DNA of 64,000 bases from Listeria weihenstephanensis (GCF_003534205.1 NZ_CP011102.1:635001-699000); one strand, 5' to 3'. Shown: positions 8,905-18,896, counted from the stretch's first letter. Made by a program: numbers and translations. Notes: generated from the letters alone by a model not told the origin.

Positions 8905-9807
8905 TTGGAAAAGAAGAAGGAACATGTGCGGAAACCGGATTGGTTGAAAATTAAGATTAGTAATAGTGAGAGTTTCAAAGCGGTGAAGAGCAATCTGCGT
9001 GAGAATCATTTGCATACGGTTTGTGAGGAAGCTAAATGTCCGAATATCCAAGAATGTTTTGGTGAGCGCAAAACAGCGACATTCATGATACTTGGTGATA
9101 TTTGTACGCGAGCTTGTCGATTTTGCGCGGTGACGACGGGGGCTCCGACGAATTTGGATTTGGGCGAGCCTAAGCGTGTGGCGGATTCGGTTGCCGCGAT
9201 GGGACTTCGACACGTTGTGATTACAGCGGTTGCGAGGGATGATTTGGCGGATGGTGGTTCGGAGGTTTTTGCGAATACGGTGAACGCGATTCGGTATCGG
9301 ATGCCGCACACGACGGTTGAAGTTTTGCCATCGGATATGAAGGGTGATTATGAAAGTTTGAAAACGTTGCTTGATGCGAAACCAGATATTTTTAATCATA
9401 ATATTGAGACGGTGAGACGGTTGACGCCGCAAGTTCGGCATCGTGCGACATATGATCGGTCACTTGAGTTATTGCAACGTGTTCGGGATATGGAGCCAGA
9501 ATTGCCGACGAAATCGAGTATTATGGTTGGGCTTGGTGAGACGCGCGAGGAAATTTTGGAAACGATGGATGATTTATTGGCGCATGGTGTTGAAATTTTG
9601 ACGATTGGACAGTATTTGCAACCCTCTAAAAAACATTATCCAGTGGAGCGTTACTATGACCCACGTGAGTTCAGGGAATTGAAACGGATAGCTCGGAAAA
9701 AAGGCTTTATTCATTGTGAGTCTGGTCCGATGGTACGCTCAAGTTATCATGCGGATGAGCAGGTGAATGCGGCTGCAAAAAGGCGACGGGAGCAAGCAGG
9801 ATTATAA
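8905..9807 (+). CDS. lipA: Lipoyl synthase (radical SAM)
   Basis: A 300-residue enzyme that inserts two sulfurs into octanoyl-GcvH or E2 domains. The auxiliary cluster motif C-X4-C-X5-C ([12 protein letters not shown]) is at about 40-51 and the radical-SAM motif CTRACRFC is at about 66-73. The C-terminal [10 protein letters not shown] is family-typical. The start is TTG 8905, with GAAGGGGGA upstream; no ATG or GTG fits the frame near that ribosome site. It is in an operon with lipM, so this strain should make lipoate de novo. Confidence 0.95.
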   Translation: MEKKKEHVRKPDWLKIKISNSESFKAVKSNLRENHLHTVCEEAKCPNIQECFGERKTATFMILGDICTRACRFCAVTTGAPTNLDLGEPKRVADSVAAMGLRHVVITAVARDDLADGGSEVFANTVNAIRYRMPHTTVEVLPSDMKGDYESLKTLLDAKPDIFNHNIETVRRLTPQVRHRATYDRSLELLQRVRDMEPELPTKSSIMVGLGETREEILETMDDLLAHGVEILTIGQYLQPSKKHYPVERYYDPREFRELKRIARKKGFIHCESGPMVRSSYHADEQVNAAAKRRREQAGL

Positions 9808-9815
9808 TATGTAAG

Positions 9816-9854
9816 AAAAACCATCGCTCCGATTGATGCAGAGCGATGGTTTTA
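9816..9854. terminator. Bidirectional terminator between lipA and the surface-protein gene
   Basis: The stem CCATCGCTC (9821-9829) / GAGCGATGG (9841-9849) is flanked by an A-run on the left and a T-run on the right. It can end both converging transcripts. Confidence 0.85.
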
Positions 9855-9867
9855 AGTGTGTTAGTGT

Positions 9868-12462
9868 TTATTTTACTGTAACATCAATGCGTTTGATTTC
9901 TTTGTATTGTGCATCTACGAATACGACTTCGGCTTTGTCTGTTTTGTTTTTAATTAGTCCGAAGATACCTTTTAGCGTGTATGTGCCGTTTGCAATATCT
10001 AAATCTGCTTGTTTCACTACAACACCGTTAACCCATAGGCGAACTTTTGAAGTGCCTTCACCGTATGAACCGCTAAGTGTGTTTTGACCGATAAAGTATG
10101 TGTCAGCTGTAAATGTGTTGCCATAAGAATCAGAACCAGGAACGCTCACTGTTTTGCGGTTGATTTCTTTATATTGGCTGTCTACTGCGACAACTTCTAC
10201 TTTATCAAGAGGGCTTGTAATGAATTTATCTGCATTAGGGAACGTATATGAGCCATCAGCATTCATCGTTGCTTGTGTTACGACTTTATCATTAACCCAT
10301 AGGCGGACTTTAGAAACATCTTTACCAGCTTTACCAGTAATGTTTTTGTCACCTAGGTTTAATTTATCGACTGTCAATGCATTGTCAAAAGTAGATGTTC
10401 CTGAAACGGCTACGTCTTGACGGTTTACTTCTACAAACTTCGAGTCTACTGCTACAACTTCAACTTTGTCGCCAACGAGTTTAATGAAGTTTGCTGCTGT
10501 TGGGAATTCGTATGTGCCGTCAGCATTGATTACGCCTTGAACTGCTACAACACCGTTGACCCATAGGCGAACTTTAGAAACGTTTTTGCCGACTGTTCCA
10601 GTTACTTTTGTGTCGCCCATTTTGAATGGGTTTGTTGTTAGAGAGTAGTCGAAAGCTTGTGTTACTTTTGTTGAGGCTGTTGCTGTTTTGTTGTTGGATG
10701 CTTTTGTAACTGTAGCGGTAATTGTTGCATTTGCTGCTTGTTTTGCGATAGCTACTTCAAAAGTACCGTCTGCTTTGACTGTACCAGTACCAATTGTTGT
10801 TGTGCCATTTTTGATGATTACTGGTGCGTTTGGTTCGCCTTTACCGGTAACTTTTGTAGAATTGCTTGATAGTGTGTCGATTGTTGTTGGTGCGATATAG
10901 TTAAATGCTGTGATAGCTTTGTCTAATTCTGCTTGGACTGCTGTCTTGTCAGTAGCCTTTGTAATGGCATCTACTTTTGCTTGTGCTGCGTCGATGTTGG
11001 CTTGTGTCAGGTCAGATTTGATTCCTTTTGAAGTATCGCCATCAACGAATAGATTACTTACTGCGGTTTGCGCTTCAGTAACTAGCTGTGCATCTGTTTT
11101 GAAGGTAATCTCTTTTTGAAATACTAGATTACCATTACTAAAAACTTGAACCGAGACACGATGTGATGGAGCAATCATTGCAGGAGTGCTTATTTTTATA
11201 AGGCCATCTTCATCAACTATCGATGTGTAGCGATCAAGAGAATCTTTATTATTTCTGACATCAGCAATAAGTCGCGCAAAACCAGTTGCTTCATAATCAT
11301 CTATTAATAAATATCTGAAATTCGATGATTGTTGTTTATCTAAATTCAAAGTAACTTTGCCATCGCTAGAAACAGAAAACTCTTTAATAGATTCAGCAGC
11401 TACTTTTGGTATTTGTTCTGTAAGTGATTTTTGTGCGAGTGCAATATTTGCTTGGAGGGCATCTTTGTCTGCACCATTCACCAGTGCAGCTACTTTTACT
11501 TTTGCTGCGTCGATATTGGCTTGTGTGAGGTCAGATTTGATTCCTCTTGAAGTATCGCCATCGATGAATAGAGAGTTGACTGATGTTTGTGCGGCTTGTT
11601 TTAATTCTAGGTTTGCAAGGCCTTGATTTGCTTTATCGATCGCTGTTTGCATTGCTGTTTTGTCGATTGTGCTAACAACTAAATTAAGTGCTTCTTGGGC
11701 CGCATCAATATCCGCTTGGGTTGTAGCTGGTTTGATATCTTTTGTTGTATCGTTATCGATGAATAAAGCGTCTACTAGAGATTTAGACTTGTCTAGAGAA
11801 CCATCATAAATCATTATTTTCGTGGGAATACTTAGACTCTCATATTCAGGACGCGTTCCAACATAGCCTTGCGCAAACTCAATATAACTGCCAGGTGCAT
11901 AACTTGATAAATCTAGATTGAATGTTAATGCTTCCTCAGTCATTGGTATCTGATTTATACCAAATATTAGTTTTCCATCAGCATCAAAAATTCTTAATGT
12001 TTCTACAATATAAAGAGAAGGGTTATTTACTGTAATACTCTTAGTAGAGGTAGTTACTGTGGTCTCATTAATCTGTAGTTTTGGATACCTAACTGCGGTT
12101 TTTGTAACAGGACTCTCAACACCATTTACGATTTGACTAATAAAAACAGATTTACCTGCTACTAAGTTTAAATTATGAGTTGAGATACTGAATGTACCAT
12201 CGGCATTGATGTTTGTATATTCATAAGTTGCGTATACGGATTGATTTAAATTATGCAACTCTACCTTGATAGATGTTGCGTTAGGGTCTGCCTTACCTGT
12301 AATTTGAGTAGAGGTTGCATCAATGGGGTTTACGATTGGGCTTGCGACACTTACTGGTGTTTCTGCTGCATGTGTCCCGATTGGTAAAGTTGTTAACACC
12401 GTGCTTGCTAATACGTTTGTTGCTAGGATTACTGTTGCGACTTTTTTGATATTCTTATTCAT
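9868..12462 (-). CDS. Large secreted repeat protein: Ig-like domains plus Cry1Ac D-VI-type repeats
   Basis: An 864-residue protein with a signal peptide (cleavage probably after THA, about residue 32). An Ig-like domain (about 33-130) and a beta-rich region follow. Three helical repeats with the core (F)I/VDGDT-S-GIKSDLTQANIDAA lie near 228-290, 293-355 and 450-515; they resemble the Cry1Ac domain D-VI-related repeats annotated in Listeria. Another Ig-like domain (515-605) precedes three 80-85-residue C-terminal repeats starting SKVRLWVN. No LPXTG, GW or SLH anchor is seen, so it may be released or loosely bound. The ribosome site is GGAGGAA. The role is unknown; adhesion or matrix binding is a guess. 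Confidence 0.82.
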   Translation of the reverse strand: MNKNIKKVATVILATNVLASTVLTTLPIGTHAAETPVSVASPIVNPIDATSTQITGKADPNATSIKVELHNLNQSVYATYEYTNINADGTFSISTHNLNLVAGKSVFISQIVNGVESPVTKTAVRYPKLQINETTVTTSTKSITVNNPSLYIVETLRIFDADGKLIFGINQIPMTEEALTFNLDLSSYAPGSYIEFAQGYVGTRPEYESLSIPTKIMIYDGSLDKSKSLVDALFIDNDTTKDIKPATTQADIDAAQEALNLVVSTIDKTAMQTAIDKANQGLANLELKQAAQTSVNSLFIDGDTSRGIKSDLTQANIDAAKVKVAALVNGADKDALQANIALAQKSLTEQIPKVAAESIKEFSVSSDGKVTLNLDKQQSSNFRYLLIDDYEATGFARLIADVRNNKDSLDRYTSIVDEDGLIKISTPAMIAPSHRVSVQVFSNGNLVFQKEITFKTDAQLVTEAQTAVSNLFVDGDTSKGIKSDLTQANIDAAQAKVDAITKATDKTAVQAELDKAITAFNYIAPTTIDTLSSNSTKVTGKGEPNAPVIIKNGTTTIGTGTVKADGTFEVAIAKQAANATITATVTKASNNKTATASTKVTQAFDYSLTTNPFKMGDTKVTGTVGKNVSKVRLWVNGVVAVQGVINADGTYEFPTAANFIKLVGDKVEVVAVDSKFVEVNRQDVAVSGTSTFDNALTVDKLNLGDKNITGKAGKDVSKVRLWVNDKVVTQATMNADGSYTFPNADKFITSPLDKVEVVAVDSQYKEINRKTVSVPGSDSYGNTFTADTYFIGQNTLSGSYGEGTSKVRLWVNGVVVKQADLDIANGTYTLKGIFGLIKNKTDKAEVVFVDAQYKEIKRIDVTVK

Positions 12463-12867
12463 TGTTTATTAATTCCTCCATAAAATTTTTTTTGAATTTT
12501 TAATCTTTTTGTGACTGGCATGTAAGTGAAAGATAGTTACGAGCTTATTGCTTATTTCCTCCTTCAATCTATTCTGCTTATTGCGTCCTGTGGTGATTCC
12601 CGTCTGTTTAATGTGCTGTGCCCTTACCACTTCTATATAATATCATGGTCGAACCGACTAAAAAACACAGTACTTCCGCAAAATGGAAAGAGGTTGTGTA
12701 TATTTTGTGACCATTTAGAAAAGGGAAATGAAACGCCCGGCTGATTTACTTTGTTAGGTTTTTGGGTTTGAATATGTTAGAATGGGTTTGTGTATTAGTA
12801 TAGAAGAAAGTAGCGTCAATTTGCATAATGGGACTACTTTTTTGAGATAGGAAAGGTTGGGCTAGTG
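12463..12867. other. Divergent intergenic region between surface-protein gene and rapZ
   Basis: About 400 bp with no convincing gene. It must hold promoters for the minus-strand surface protein and for rapZ. An AT-rich TATATAATAT block near 12640 could be a -10 region on either strand, and TTAGAAT near 12780 is a candidate -10 for rapZ. No -35 fits cleanly, so no promoter is called. Confidence 0.5.
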
Positions 12868-13743
12868 ATGGCGACGAATCATTTGCAATTAGTTATTATT
12901 ACGGGGATGAGTGGGGCAGGAAAGACTGTCGCAATGCAATCTTTAGAGGATTTAGGATATTTTTGTGTGGATAATTTACCACCGAGTCTATTGCCGAAGT
13001 TCTGGGAATTGATGAAGGAATCTGGAAAAATGAATAAAATTGCGCTTGTAATGGATTTGCGTGGACGTGAATTTTTCGATTCGATTCAGCCGGCGTTGGA
13101 TGAGTTAGATAATACGTCATTTATTACGACGAAAATGCTGTTTTTAGATGCGGATGATCAGGTTTTGGTATCGCGTTATAAGGAGACGAGACGTCATCAC
13201 CCGCTTGAGCCGAATGGTTCTGTTTTGGAGGGCATTAAGCAGGAGCGAGAGTTGTTGGAGGACTTGAAGGGGCGTTCGCAACTCGTGATTAATACGTCGA
13301 CATTGGCGCCGCGTGAGCTTCGGGAACGGATGAATAATGAGTTTCAGACGAGTGATCGGGAAGTTTTTAACGTGCAGGTGATGTCGTTTGGGTTTAAATA
13401 TGGTTTGCCGATTGATGCGGACTTAGTGTTTGATGTGCGTTTCTTGCCGAATCCGCATTATATTGATAAGATGCGTCCGCTGACTGGACTGGATAAAGAT
13501 GTGTATAATTATGTGATGAAATGGCCGGAGACGGAGACTTTCTTGAATAAATTGATGGATATGGTCTTGTTTACATTGCCGTATTATAAGCGTGAAGGGA
13601 AGACGCAACTTGTCATTGCGATTGGCTGTACGGGCGGGCAACACCGGTCTGTGGCGCTTTCTGAGTACGTTGGTAATAATTTGAAAACGAAATATGAAAC
13701 ACAAATTTCGCATCGGGATATGAAACGTAGAAAGGGAAACTGA
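12868..13743 (+). CDS. rapZ: RNase adaptor / nucleotide-binding protein RapZ (YvcJ)
   Basis: A 291-residue P-loop protein. Walker A GMSGAGKT is at about 14-21. The conserved C-terminal domain contains [10 protein letters not shown] near 253-262. In E. coli RapZ binds GlmZ sRNA; in B. subtilis YvcJ hydrolyses GTP and affects competence. The exact role here is not shown. ATG 12868 is preferred to the overlapping GTG 12865. It is first in the conserved rapZ-yvcK-whiA cluster, with 1 bp to yvcK. Confidence 0.94.
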   Translation: MATNHLQLVIITGMSGAGKTVAMQSLEDLGYFCVDNLPPSLLPKFWELMKESGKMNKIALVMDLRGREFFDSIQPALDELDNTSFITTKMLFLDADDQVLVSRYKETRRHHPLEPNGSVLEGIKQERELLEDLKGRSQLVINTSTLAPRELRERMNNEFQTSDREVFNVQVMSFGFKYGLPIDADLVFDVRFLPNPHYIDKMRPLTGLDKDVYNYVMKWPETETFLNKLMDMVLFTLPYYKREGKTQLVIAIGCTGGQHRSVALSEYVGNNLKTKYETQISHRDMKRRKGN

Positions 13744-13744
13744 G

Positions 13745-14710
13745 ATGACTGCGACGGAAAAGCCGAAAGTGGTCGTGATTGGCGGCGGGACAGGTTTGCC
13801 GGTCATACTGCGAGGCTTGAAAAAACAACCTATTGATTTGACTGCGATTGTCACGGTTGCTGATGATGGCGGGAGTTCGGGCAAGATTCGCGAGCAAATG
13901 GATGTATTGCCGCCTGGTGATATTCGGAACGTGATGGTGGCGCTGTCGAATACGGATCCGCGGATGGAAGCTTTGATGCAATATCGTTTTAAAGTGGAGG
14001 GTGATTTGTCGGGACACGTGATTGGAAATCTGATTTTGACGGCGTTATCGCAGTTGAATGATAGTTACGTGGAGGCAATTGAAGTGCTTAGCAAGGCGAT
14101 GCGGATTCGGGGGAAAGTGATTCCAGCAACGGATCGGCCGCTAATTTTGAATGCGATTATGGAGGATGGTTCGCTTGTGCAAGGGGAGTCGGTGATTCCA
14201 ATGCAGGGCCAGCCGATTGACCGCGTGTTTATTACGCCGGATGATGTGAAGGCTTTGCCGGCCGCGATTGAGGCGATTCATGATGCGGATTTGATTGTGC
14301 TTGGGCCGGGAAGTCTGTACACGAGTATTTTGCCGAGTTTGCTGGTGCAGGATTTGCAGGATGCGATTTTTGAAAGTAAGGCTTACAAGGTGTATATCTG
14401 CAACATTTTGACGCAGGTCGGGGAAACGGATTTCTTCACGGATGCAGATCATGCGCAGGTTATTTTGAACCATGTGGGGCGGCCGATTATCGACGCGATG
14501 ATGATTAATACGGCGGAAGTGCCGCGACATTTGATGTTCCCTGATGATGTTATGCAAGTCGAGCAGAATTTTGAGAAGGATCATGCGCTGAATATTAACG
14601 TCATTGCAGGCGATTTGCTCACGACAGAAGGCGGATTAGTAAGGCACGCTGCGGATAAAGTGACGAATACATTATTACAGATTCTGATGAATTTGAAAGA
14701 AAAGGAATGA
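13745..14710 (+). CDS. yvcK: Gluconeogenesis factor YvcK (CofD-like fold)
   Basis: A 321-residue protein required for growth on gluconeogenic carbon sources and for cell-wall homeostasis in Bacillus. In Listeria and Bacillus it binds UDP-sugars or cyclic-di-AMP-related ligands (family knowledge). The glycine-rich VIGGGTGLP is near residues 11-19 and ADDGGSSGKIR near 39-49. GPGSLYTSILP (about 187) is also family-typical. It begins 1 bp after the rapZ stop, so coupling is likely. Confidence 0.94.
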   Translation: MTATEKPKVVVIGGGTGLPVILRGLKKQPIDLTAIVTVADDGGSSGKIREQMDVLPPGDIRNVMVALSNTDPRMEALMQYRFKVEGDLSGHVIGNLILTALSQLNDSYVEAIEVLSKAMRIRGKVIPATDRPLILNAIMEDGSLVQGESVIPMQGQPIDRVFITPDDVKALPAAIEAIHDADLIVLGPGSLYTSILPSLLVQDLQDAIFESKAYKVYICNILTQVGETDFFTDADHAQVILNHVGRPIIDAMMINTAEVPRHLMFPDDVMQVEQNFEKDHALNINVIAGDLLTTEGGLVRHAADKVTNTLLQILMNLKEKE

Positions 14711-14716
14711 GGGTCT

Positions 14717-15685
14717 ATGTCCTTTGCCTCGGAAACAAAGAAAGAATTAACCAATTTAGACATTACAAAAACGGACGCAAAAGTAGAACTGTCAGCTTTT
14801 ATCCGCATGAACGGCGCTGTCTCTTTCTCTAACCAGATGATGGTTGTGGATGTTCAGACCGAAAATGCAGCGATTGCGCGCCGAATGTACCGTCTTTTAA
14901 AAGAATTATATCAAGTGCCGATCGAGTTACTTGTACGCAAAAAAATGAAATTAAAGAAAAATAACGTCTATATTGTACGATTGAAAGCCAAGACGAAAGA
15001 GATCCTGGCTGACTTAGCGATTCTAAATGATGGCGTTTTTCAAAATGCGATTAATCCGGCGTTAATCAAAACAAAGAATGCACGCCGAGCCTACCTTCGT
15101 GGGGCTTTTCTAGCGAGCGGTTCGGTTAATAATCCAGAAACATCTTCGTATCATTTGGAGATTAATTCGGTATATGACGAGCATAATGAGGCGATTTGCC
15201 AATTGATGAATAGCTTCAAACTCAATGCGCGGACGCTGGAACGCAGAAACGGCTACATCACGTATTTGAAGGAAGCTGAGAAAATTACAGAATTCCTAAA
15301 TATTATTGGCGCAACAGGTGCGTTACTTCATTTTGAAGATGTGCGGATCATGCGCGATATGCGGAATTCGGTCAATCGGCTCGTGAATTGCGAGACTGCG
15401 AATTTGAATAAAACGATCAACGCGGCAGTGCGCCAAATCGACAATATCAAGTTTATCTCGGCGGCAGTTGGCTTGGAAGCACTCCCAGGGAAATTGCGCG
15501 AGATCGCTGAATTACGTATGACACACGAAGATGTCACGCTACAAGAACTTGGCGAAATGCTATCCAGCGGCCCAATTAGTAAGTCTGGTATCAACCACCG
15601 ACTGCGGAAACTCGACCAAATCGCGGACCAATTGCGAAGCGGCGAATCTCCATCACAGCTCGGCTTGAGAGTACCATCTAAATAA
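14717..15685 (+). CDS. whiA: DNA-binding protein WhiA
   Basis: A 322-residue protein with an N-terminal LAGLIDADG-homing-endonuclease-like fold and a C-terminal helix-turn-helix. It is conserved in Gram-positives and linked to cell division and chromosome segregation in Bacillus. The HTH segment [17 protein letters not shown] lies near residues 270-286. Length is normal. It starts 6 bp after yvcK with GAATGAGG upstream, so the three genes form one operon. Confidence 0.93.
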   Translation: MSFASETKKELTNLDITKTDAKVELSAFIRMNGAVSFSNQMMVVDVQTENAAIARRMYRLLKELYQVPIELLVRKKMKLKKNNVYIVRLKAKTKEILADLAILNDGVFQNAINPALIKTKNARRAYLRGAFLASGSVNNPETSSYHLEINSVYDEHNEAICQLMNSFKLNARTLERRNGYITYLKEAEKITEFLNIIGATGALLHFEDVRIMRDMRNSVNRLVNCETANLNKTINAAVRQIDNIKFISAAVGLEALPGKLREIAELRMTHEDVTLQELGEMLSSGPISKSGINHRLRKLDQIADQLRSGESPSQLGLRVPSK

Positions 15686-15717
15686 AAAAAGAAAAACGAA
15701 AAGGATGCGATCAAACC

Positions 15718-16734
15718 ATGTCAAAATTGTTTTCTACGTATAAAATTAAAAATCTTACTCTGAAAAACCGCCTTGCGATGTCCCCAATGTGTATGTATTC
15801 CGTTGAAACAGACGATGGAGTGGCAAATGATTTCCATTTCGCACATTACGTTTCCCGTGCAGCAGGTCAAGTTGGCCTCATCGTACTAGAAGCAACTGCG
15901 GTTCAAGCGGTCGGCCGGATTTCCCACGGCGATCTAGGATTATGGAATGACGAACAAATTCCAGCGTTAAAACGAATTGTGGATGGCGTTCATTACCACG
16001 AAGCAGCTATCGGAATTCAATTGGCACACGCAGGTCGAAAAGCAGTTTTAGACGTAGATCCAGTTGCACCAAGCGCTGTAGCATTTGATGATGAAAGCAA
16101 AAAACCGCACGAACTAACGGCGGCTGAAATAGAAGAAGTTGTTGCTGATTTTAAAAAGGCAGCATTCCGTGCAAAAGAAGCAGGTTTTGACGTTATCGAA
16201 ATTCACGCGGCACACGGCTATTTATTGCATGAGTTTTTATCGCCAATCTCGAACTTGCGCGACGATGAATACGGCGGCCCAGCAGGGAACCGTTACCGCG
16301 TATTGGGCGACGTGATTAAAGCAGTCCGCGAAGTATGGGACGGTCCTCTTTTCGTTCGTATTTCGGCAACAGATTATGCACATGGCGGCTTGACTGTAGA
16401 TGATTATATCCCATTCGCCAAATGGATGAAAGCAGACGGCGCGAATTTACTAGATGTCAGCAGTGGCGCGCTAGTAAACACTGTTCCAAAAGTATTTCCA
16501 GGATATCAAGTTCCATTCGCTGAAAAAATCCGCACTGGCGCAGGAATCGCAACAGGCGCAGTAGGTCTAATTACGACAGGCGTTCAAGCAGAAGAAATTT
16601 TGCAAAACGAACGCGCAGATCTGATTTTCTTAGGACGCGAGTTGTTGCGTGACCCGTATTGGGCTAGAACAGCTGCGAAGGATGTTCGTGGAGAAGTGAC
16701 TCCGCCTGAGCAGTATTCGCGTGGTGGTTGGTAA
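15718..16734 (+). CDS. namA: NADPH dehydrogenase, old yellow enzyme family (NamA/YqjM)
   Basis: A 338-residue flavoprotein that reduces activated C=C bonds of enones and nitro compounds. The N-terminal [10 protein letters not shown] carries the YqjM-type active-site Cys and Tyr. Family signatures include QLAHAGRKA (about 100) and [17 protein letters not shown] (about 163-179). The C-terminal [12 protein letters not shown] binds FMN. Base use is more GC-rich in codon third positions than in the genes after it. It sits 32 bp after whiA and ends in a terminator. Confidence 0.94.
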   Translation: MSKLFSTYKIKNLTLKNRLAMSPMCMYSVETDDGVANDFHFAHYVSRAAGQVGLIVLEATAVQAVGRISHGDLGLWNDEQIPALKRIVDGVHYHEAAIGIQLAHAGRKAVLDVDPVAPSAVAFDDESKKPHELTAAEIEEVVADFKKAAFRAKEAGFDVIEIHAAHGYLLHEFLSPISNLRDDEYGGPAGNRYRVLGDVIKAVREVWDGPLFVRISATDYAHGGLTVDDYIPFAKWMKADGANLLDVSSGALVNTVPKVFPGYQVPFAEKIRTGAGIATGAVGLITTGVQAEEILQNERADLIFLGRELLRDPYWARTAAKDVRGEVTPPEQYSRGGW

Positions 16735-16751
16735 CGAGATAGAGAAGACAC

Positions 16752-16783
16752 GCATTCCAGATTGATTGGGATGCTTGTTTTTT
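16752..16783 (+). terminator. Terminator after namA
   Basis: GCATTCCA (16752-16759) pairs with TGGGATGC (16767-16774), followed by TTGTTTTTT. Confidence 0.85.
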
Positions 16784-16825
16784 GCCTGCTTAATATGTAT
16801 AAAATAGATAAAGGGAGCTAAAGAC

Positions 16826-17518
16826 ATGATTTTATTACGTGAAGAGCCTCAAGCAAAGATTCCTATCTATATCCACGAACAAGATACTGAGCTACGAAAT
16901 AATATGGTCGCGTATATTGAAAATTTTATTGAAACAGAACAATTAGAAATGCGGGTGGTATTGGCAACAGGAGACCCCGTCGACTTACTGGAGACTGTTC
17001 GGAAAAAGAATCGGCCTGGAATATGTATTTTAGACTCCACATATAAGCACTTTTTAGAATTAGCTAATGCTATCAAAATGGACTACCCCAGAGGCTTTAT
17101 CATGTATACAGCGTCTCCCTTAGAATTAGAGGCCTTGAGAGGGAAAGTAACGAATTACATTATGAAATACGACTATAGAAAAATTGCTTCATGGCTTATT
17201 GAATGCTTTCAAAAAAGCAAAAAAGTAAAAAAATACCTAGCAATAGCGGATGGTTCTAAATTTCGCTATGAAGCTTTAAAAGATATTTTATACATTACAG
17301 CAGCACTTGAACCTCGTCGTTTACTGCTATCTAGTAGGAATAGGCATATTGAATTCTACGGTAGATTAAAGGAGATAGAGCCACAATTGAATGATCATTT
17401 TATTAAGATAAGCCGTTCTGTAATCGTAAATCAGGATTACATTAAGTCAGTAGATGCGAGTAAAGGAATTATTAACTTGACTAATGGCGAACAATTAAAT
17501 ATTCCTAAATCTCTTTAA
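16826..17518 (+). CDS. Orphan AgrA-like LytTR protein with divergent receiver
   Basis: A 230-residue paralogue of the AgrA at 21849. Receiver-like residues 1-125 keep ATGDP, the ILD aspartate position (about residue 71) and YPRGFIMYT. The acidic-pocket segment is altered (IYIHEQD instead of FICEDES) and the DGLALA region is lost. The LytTR DNA-binding half (about 145-230) is well kept (NRHIEFYGRLKEIE, ISRSVIVNQDYI) but stops about 12 residues earlier than AgrA. AAGGGAGC precedes the start. It could compete with AgrA for sites or be decaying. It has no sensor or peptide gene of its own. Confidence 0.82.
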   Translation: MILLREEPQAKIPIYIHEQDTELRNNMVAYIENFIETEQLEMRVVLATGDPVDLLETVRKKNRPGICILDSTYKHFLELANAIKMDYPRGFIMYTASPLELEALRGKVTNYIMKYDYRKIASWLIECFQKSKKVKKYLAIADGSKFRYEALKDILYITAALEPRRLLLSSRNRHIEFYGRLKEIEPQLNDHFIKISRSVIVNQDYIKSVDASKGIINLTNGEQLNIPKSL

Positions 17519-17609
17519 AAATCGCTGTAAAATGTTCGCGTAGAAGTATGTATATAAATCCGTATTTTCTATGGTGAAAATGCACGGTTTCAACAAGAAG
17601 AATAAAAGC

Positions 17610-18284
17610 CTATTCATTACCATGCAAAATTTCTGTGTACAAGTCCTCATACAAATCTTGATGATCGGTTTCTTCTATGTTTTCAGTCAAATTATTCTCG
17701 GCTAAGAACAGTTTACTTTTTGGTTCTTCCTTTGTCGGGTACTTGCTCAAAAAGGCATTAGTTAAAACATAGTTATCTCCCGAAGTACTGTCCCTAAGGT
17801 AGAGGTAGTAAGCTTTTCCTGTCTCCATTTTTTTGTAATTATCCACAGTCAAAGTTCTGGCTTTTCCCTCAATGGGAACATTTGTAGCTACATCCTCTAG
17901 AACTTTAATTTTGTCGCCTTCTTTTAGAGTACTACTCTCATCCTTTTGTATGTCGGTTATAGTAACACCACTGAGCGTATAAAATTCAGTAGGTAATGTA
18001 TTTTTGTCACTTTCTTTTTTTACGGTCTGTTCTTCATCATTTTTAATGACTTCAACAACAATTGGTGAGGTATTTTCTAATTCATCCAGATCAGATGCAA
18101 GGGAAGAGTATTTTCCGTGGAATGAAATGATTGATCTGTCGTCCGTAACTTTTTCGTCAATCTTTGTTGTTTGAGCCTGTTGGGGGCTCTTATTGTTTCC
18201 TTCCACAGTTTTATTAGCGCCATTCATTGAGCATCCAGATACAAAGAGTAATAATAGGCTGCTTGCTATTACGATTTTTTTCAT
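17610..18284 (-). CDS. Putative lipoprotein
   Basis: A 224-residue protein with a lipoprotein signal: Lys-Lys, hydrophobic LLLLF and lipobox VSGC (Cys at residue 18 from the chosen start). The mature part is acidic and Thr/Ser-rich with no motif I recognise. ATG 18284 is chosen because TAAGGAGGA precedes it; a TTG-start extension to 18305 has no ribosome site. It points against the surrounding agr-type genes and lies between the orphan AgrA-like gene and the agrA fragment. Function is unknown. Confidence 0.7.
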   Translation of the reverse strand: MKKIVIASSLLLLFVSGCSMNGANKTVEGNNKSPQQAQTTKIDEKVTDDRSIISFHGKYSSLASDLDELENTSPIVVEVIKNDEEQTVKKESDKNTLPTEFYTLSGVTITDIQKDESSTLKEGDKIKVLEDVATNVPIEGKARTLTVDNYKKMETGKAYYLYLRDSTSGDNYVLTNAFLSKYPTKEEPKSKLFLAENNLTENIEETDHQDLYEDLYTEILHGNE

Positions 18285-18380
18285 AGTTAGTTCCTCCTTA
18301 GCCAAAACGATGAGTTTAGTGTTTCAAGGCCATTCAGTGTACCATATCACAAAAGATGATAAAATGAAAGCGCGTTAATT

Positions 18381-18408
18381 AATGCTGATAGGAAGTGCGC
18401 TCAGCATT
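18381..18408. repeat. Perfect inverted repeat
   Basis: AATGCTGA (18381-18388) and TCAGCATT (18401-18408) flank a 12-nt loop. No T-run follows, so its role (operator or RNA hairpin) is open. Confidence 0.5.
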
Positions 18409-18549
18409 CAACTAAAAATAATAATTCTGTTTCAGAGTTTTTTGGTTACTAGCTATGAGGCAGAAAGAATATATTGGACTAGTAGCCAAATGAATGGAAT
18501 CAATTTTGTGGTTGACGATAGAAGAGTTTAAACAGGAGGTTATGAATTA

Positions 18550-18645
18550 ATGGGTCAATATATACCAATAACAATGGTTGCTGTGTTTGTTATTGTCATA
18601 GCTATTCTCACGATTGTTATCAGAAAATCTGTAAAGAAAAATTAG
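18550..18645 (+). CDS. Small single-span membrane peptide (31 aa)
   Basis: AGGAGG (18534-18539) lies 10 nt before an ATG that opens a 31-codon frame. The peptide has a polar N-terminus (MGQYIP), about 19 hydrophobic residues (VAVFVIVIAILTIVI) and a basic tail RKSVKKN. It reads as a one-pass membrane peptide. It ends just inside the 5' edge of the agrA fragment. It does not resemble AgrD (no Cys). A holin-like, phenol-soluble-modulin-like or regulatory role is only a guess. Confidence 0.55.
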   Translation: MGQYIPITMVAVFVIVIAILTIVIRKSVKKN

Positions 18646-18896
18646 TTATAGAAACATCTCCGCGTGCCCATAAGGTTATTCTGCATGGGCGAAATCGCCA
18701 AATTGAATTTTACGGCAAACTAAAAGATATGGAATCCAAACTAGATGATCGATTTTACAGAACACATCGCGCATTTCTAGTCAATAAAGATCATATTTTA
18801 GAAGTGGATACAAATAAAAATTTAGTCCACATGATCAACGGTGAGAAATGTATGGTTTCAACCAGAAAAATAAAAGGCTTAAAAAAAGAAAATTAG
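18642..18896 (+). pseudogene. 5'-truncated agrA fragment (LytTR domain only)
   Basis: This frame encodes about 84 residues homologous to the C-terminal LytTR half of AgrA. It includes ETSPRAHKVILHGRN, RQIEFYGKLKDME, FYRTHRAFLVNKDHI and INGEKCMVSTRKIKG. The receiver half is absent, and no start codon or ribosome site serves the frame. The upstream sequence joins at the AgrA position ILFLETS. It is the third agrA-like sequence within 6 kb. Confidence 0.8.

Noticed and set aside
12526-12744. A 72-codon frame in the surface-protein/rapZ intergenic region
   Set aside because: No ribosome site, mixed hydrophobic content without a clear pattern, and it occupies the expected promoter region.
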